Of a stretch of 5,763 nt of DNA, positions 5,003 through 5,763 are shown piece after piece (the first letter of the stretch is position 1; each line of letters begins with the position of its first letter). The DNA lies in NCBI GenBank assembly GCA_002365735.1, contig DEZY01000049.1:619-6381 (forward strand), in the 5' to 3' direction. The translations under genes were made by a program, and so were the position numbers. The stretch comes from Actinobacteria bacterium UBA3120 (GTDB lineage Bacteria; Actinomycetota; Actinomycetes; S36-B12). The notes under the pieces were generated by a model that had not been told where the DNA came from, searched no databases, and saw nothing but the letters and a program-made list of their open reading frames with translations.

Positions 5003-5763
5003 CGAGAGCGTGCATCCAGTTGTGCCGATCGGGGACTTTGCCCGACTGAATATCAAGTAGGGCATCGCGTAATGCCAGGGTAATCGCCCCAGTCGTGCCG
5101 CCATCCACCTCAAATGAACCATTGAGCCGACTTTTTACGTGACCTACCGGTGTGATGACCGCTGCCGTTCCACAAGCGAAGACTTCCGTGATCTCACCGC
5201 TTTCACAACCTGCCCTGAGCTCTGCCACGGTGATTTCACCTTCGTCCACCCCTATACCAAGGTCCTGGGCAACTGTCAGTAGAGATTCGCGCGTGATGCC
5301 GGGAAGCAGCGTCCCGGTCAACTTAGGCGTCATGACTCGAGCGCTATCCCCCGAACCGTAGACGAAGTAGAGATTCATGCCGCCCATTTCTTCAATCTTC
5401 TCGCGGGTAATGGCGTCAAGCCACACCACTTGGTCACATCCGTGCGCAGCCGCCTCGGCTTGAGCAAGTAGCGACCCTGCATAATTCCCGGCGCACTTCG
5501 CTTCGCCCGTTCCACCGGGTGCGGTACGCACATAATCGTCAGAGATCCACACAGAAACAGGGCTAATGCCCCCAGCAAAATATGCGCCCGCCGGAGATGC
5601 GATCAGGAGGTATTTATAGGAATCTGCCGGCCGAACACCGAGTCCAATTTCGGTCGAGATGAGAAATGGGCGCAGATACAATGATCGCTCGCGACCTCCG
5701 GGCACCCAGTCTTGGTCCTGTTCAACGAGCGCCTCGATACTTGCAACAAAAAGCTCTTCGGGT
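4995..5763 (-). CDS. ilvE: Branched-chain amino acid aminotransferase, C-terminal part (cut by window edge)
   Basis: PLP-dependent class IV aminotransferase that interconverts branched-chain 2-oxo acids and Ile, Leu and Val with glutamate/2-oxoglutarate. About 256 codons are visible of a family length near 360; the start lies beyond the right edge. A GTG at 5705 is internal, because the frame stays open to the edge and reads [19 protein letters not shown], typical of IlvE. The PLP lysine is in [14 protein letters not shown] (codon 5498-5496). [11 protein letters not shown] and [15 protein letters not shown], the latter forming part of the cofactor phosphate site, follow in normal order. The gene ends with TAG at 4997-4995. 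It is upstream of cimA on the same strand, 166 nt away, and supplies the last step of the pathway that cimA opens. No defects seen. Confidence 0.96.
   Translation of the reverse strand, partial: PEELFVASIEALVEQDQDWVPGGRERSLYLRPFLISTEIGLGVRPADSYKYLLIASPAGAYFAGGISPVSVWISDDYVRTAPGGTGEAKCAGNYAGSLLAQAEAAAHGCDQVVWLDAITREKIEEMGGMNLYFVYGSGDSARVMTPKLTGTLLPGITRESLLTVAQDLGIGVDEGEITVAELRAGCESGEITEVFACGTAAVITPVGHVKSRLNGSFEVDGGTTGAITLALRDALLDIQSGKVPDRHNWMHALVD

Noticed and set aside
1..5763. Mobile elements, CRISPR arrays, defence or phage genes
   Set aside because: All coding space is taken by conserved housekeeping genes on one strand; no repeat arrays, transposase motifs or integration scars at the tRNA 3' ends were seen.

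Overview
The window looks like a branched-chain amino acid / tRNA-Glu-Gln locus of an actinobacterium (Actinomycetota). The reasons are the gene order (ilvE, cimA, an FAH-family gene, gltX, tRNA-Gln, tRNA-Glu, leuC), an actinobacterial-type CimA and FAH protein, and the general resemblance, from memory, to the gltX/leuCD region of Mycobacterium, Streptomyces and Corynebacterium. Base composition looks only moderately GC-rich by eye, lower than in Streptomyces, so an aquatic or otherwise lower-GC actinobacterial lineage is possible; I cannot place it further.

Every supportable gene lies on the minus strand, so transcription runs from high to low coordinates. Layout in that direction: the C-terminal ~256 codons of ilvE (cut by the right edge, ends at 4995); a 166-nt intergenic leader (4829-4994); cimA (4828-3257); an FAH-family hydrolase/decarboxylase gene (3223-2432) that overlaps gltX (2435-951) by four bases; tRNA-Gln(CTG) (917-846); an intrinsic terminator in the 30-nt gap; tRNA-Glu(CTC) (815-743); a strong hairpin without a U tract; and the first 222 codons of leuC (666 to the left edge). 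No gene-free stretch exceeds 300 bases. The plus-strand open frames are shadows.

How the genes fit together: CimA makes citramalate from pyruvate and acetyl-CoA. LeuC (with LeuD, outside the window) isomerises it on the way to 2-oxobutyrate, the isoleucine precursor, as well as serving leucine synthesis. IlvE performs the final transamination using glutamate. GltX charges tRNA-Glu and, in organisms lacking GlnRS, also tRNA-Gln; both tRNAs lie immediately downstream of it.

The most interesting element is the cimA leader. It holds a plausible promoter overlapping the ilvE stop codon, a 15- or 9-codon leader ORF whose last eight codons include three isoleucine codons, a perfect 9-bp hairpin starting inside the leader stop codon, and a canonical intrinsic terminator only 24 nt before the cimA start. 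No promoter fits after the terminator, so cimA transcripts must pass it. This looks like ribosome-mediated attenuation of isoleucine synthesis, although I could not find a convincing antiterminator. A second terminator with the same 'nothing can start after it' geometry separates the two tRNA genes. The IclR-family regulator gene usually found next to leuC in related genomes is absent from this interval.
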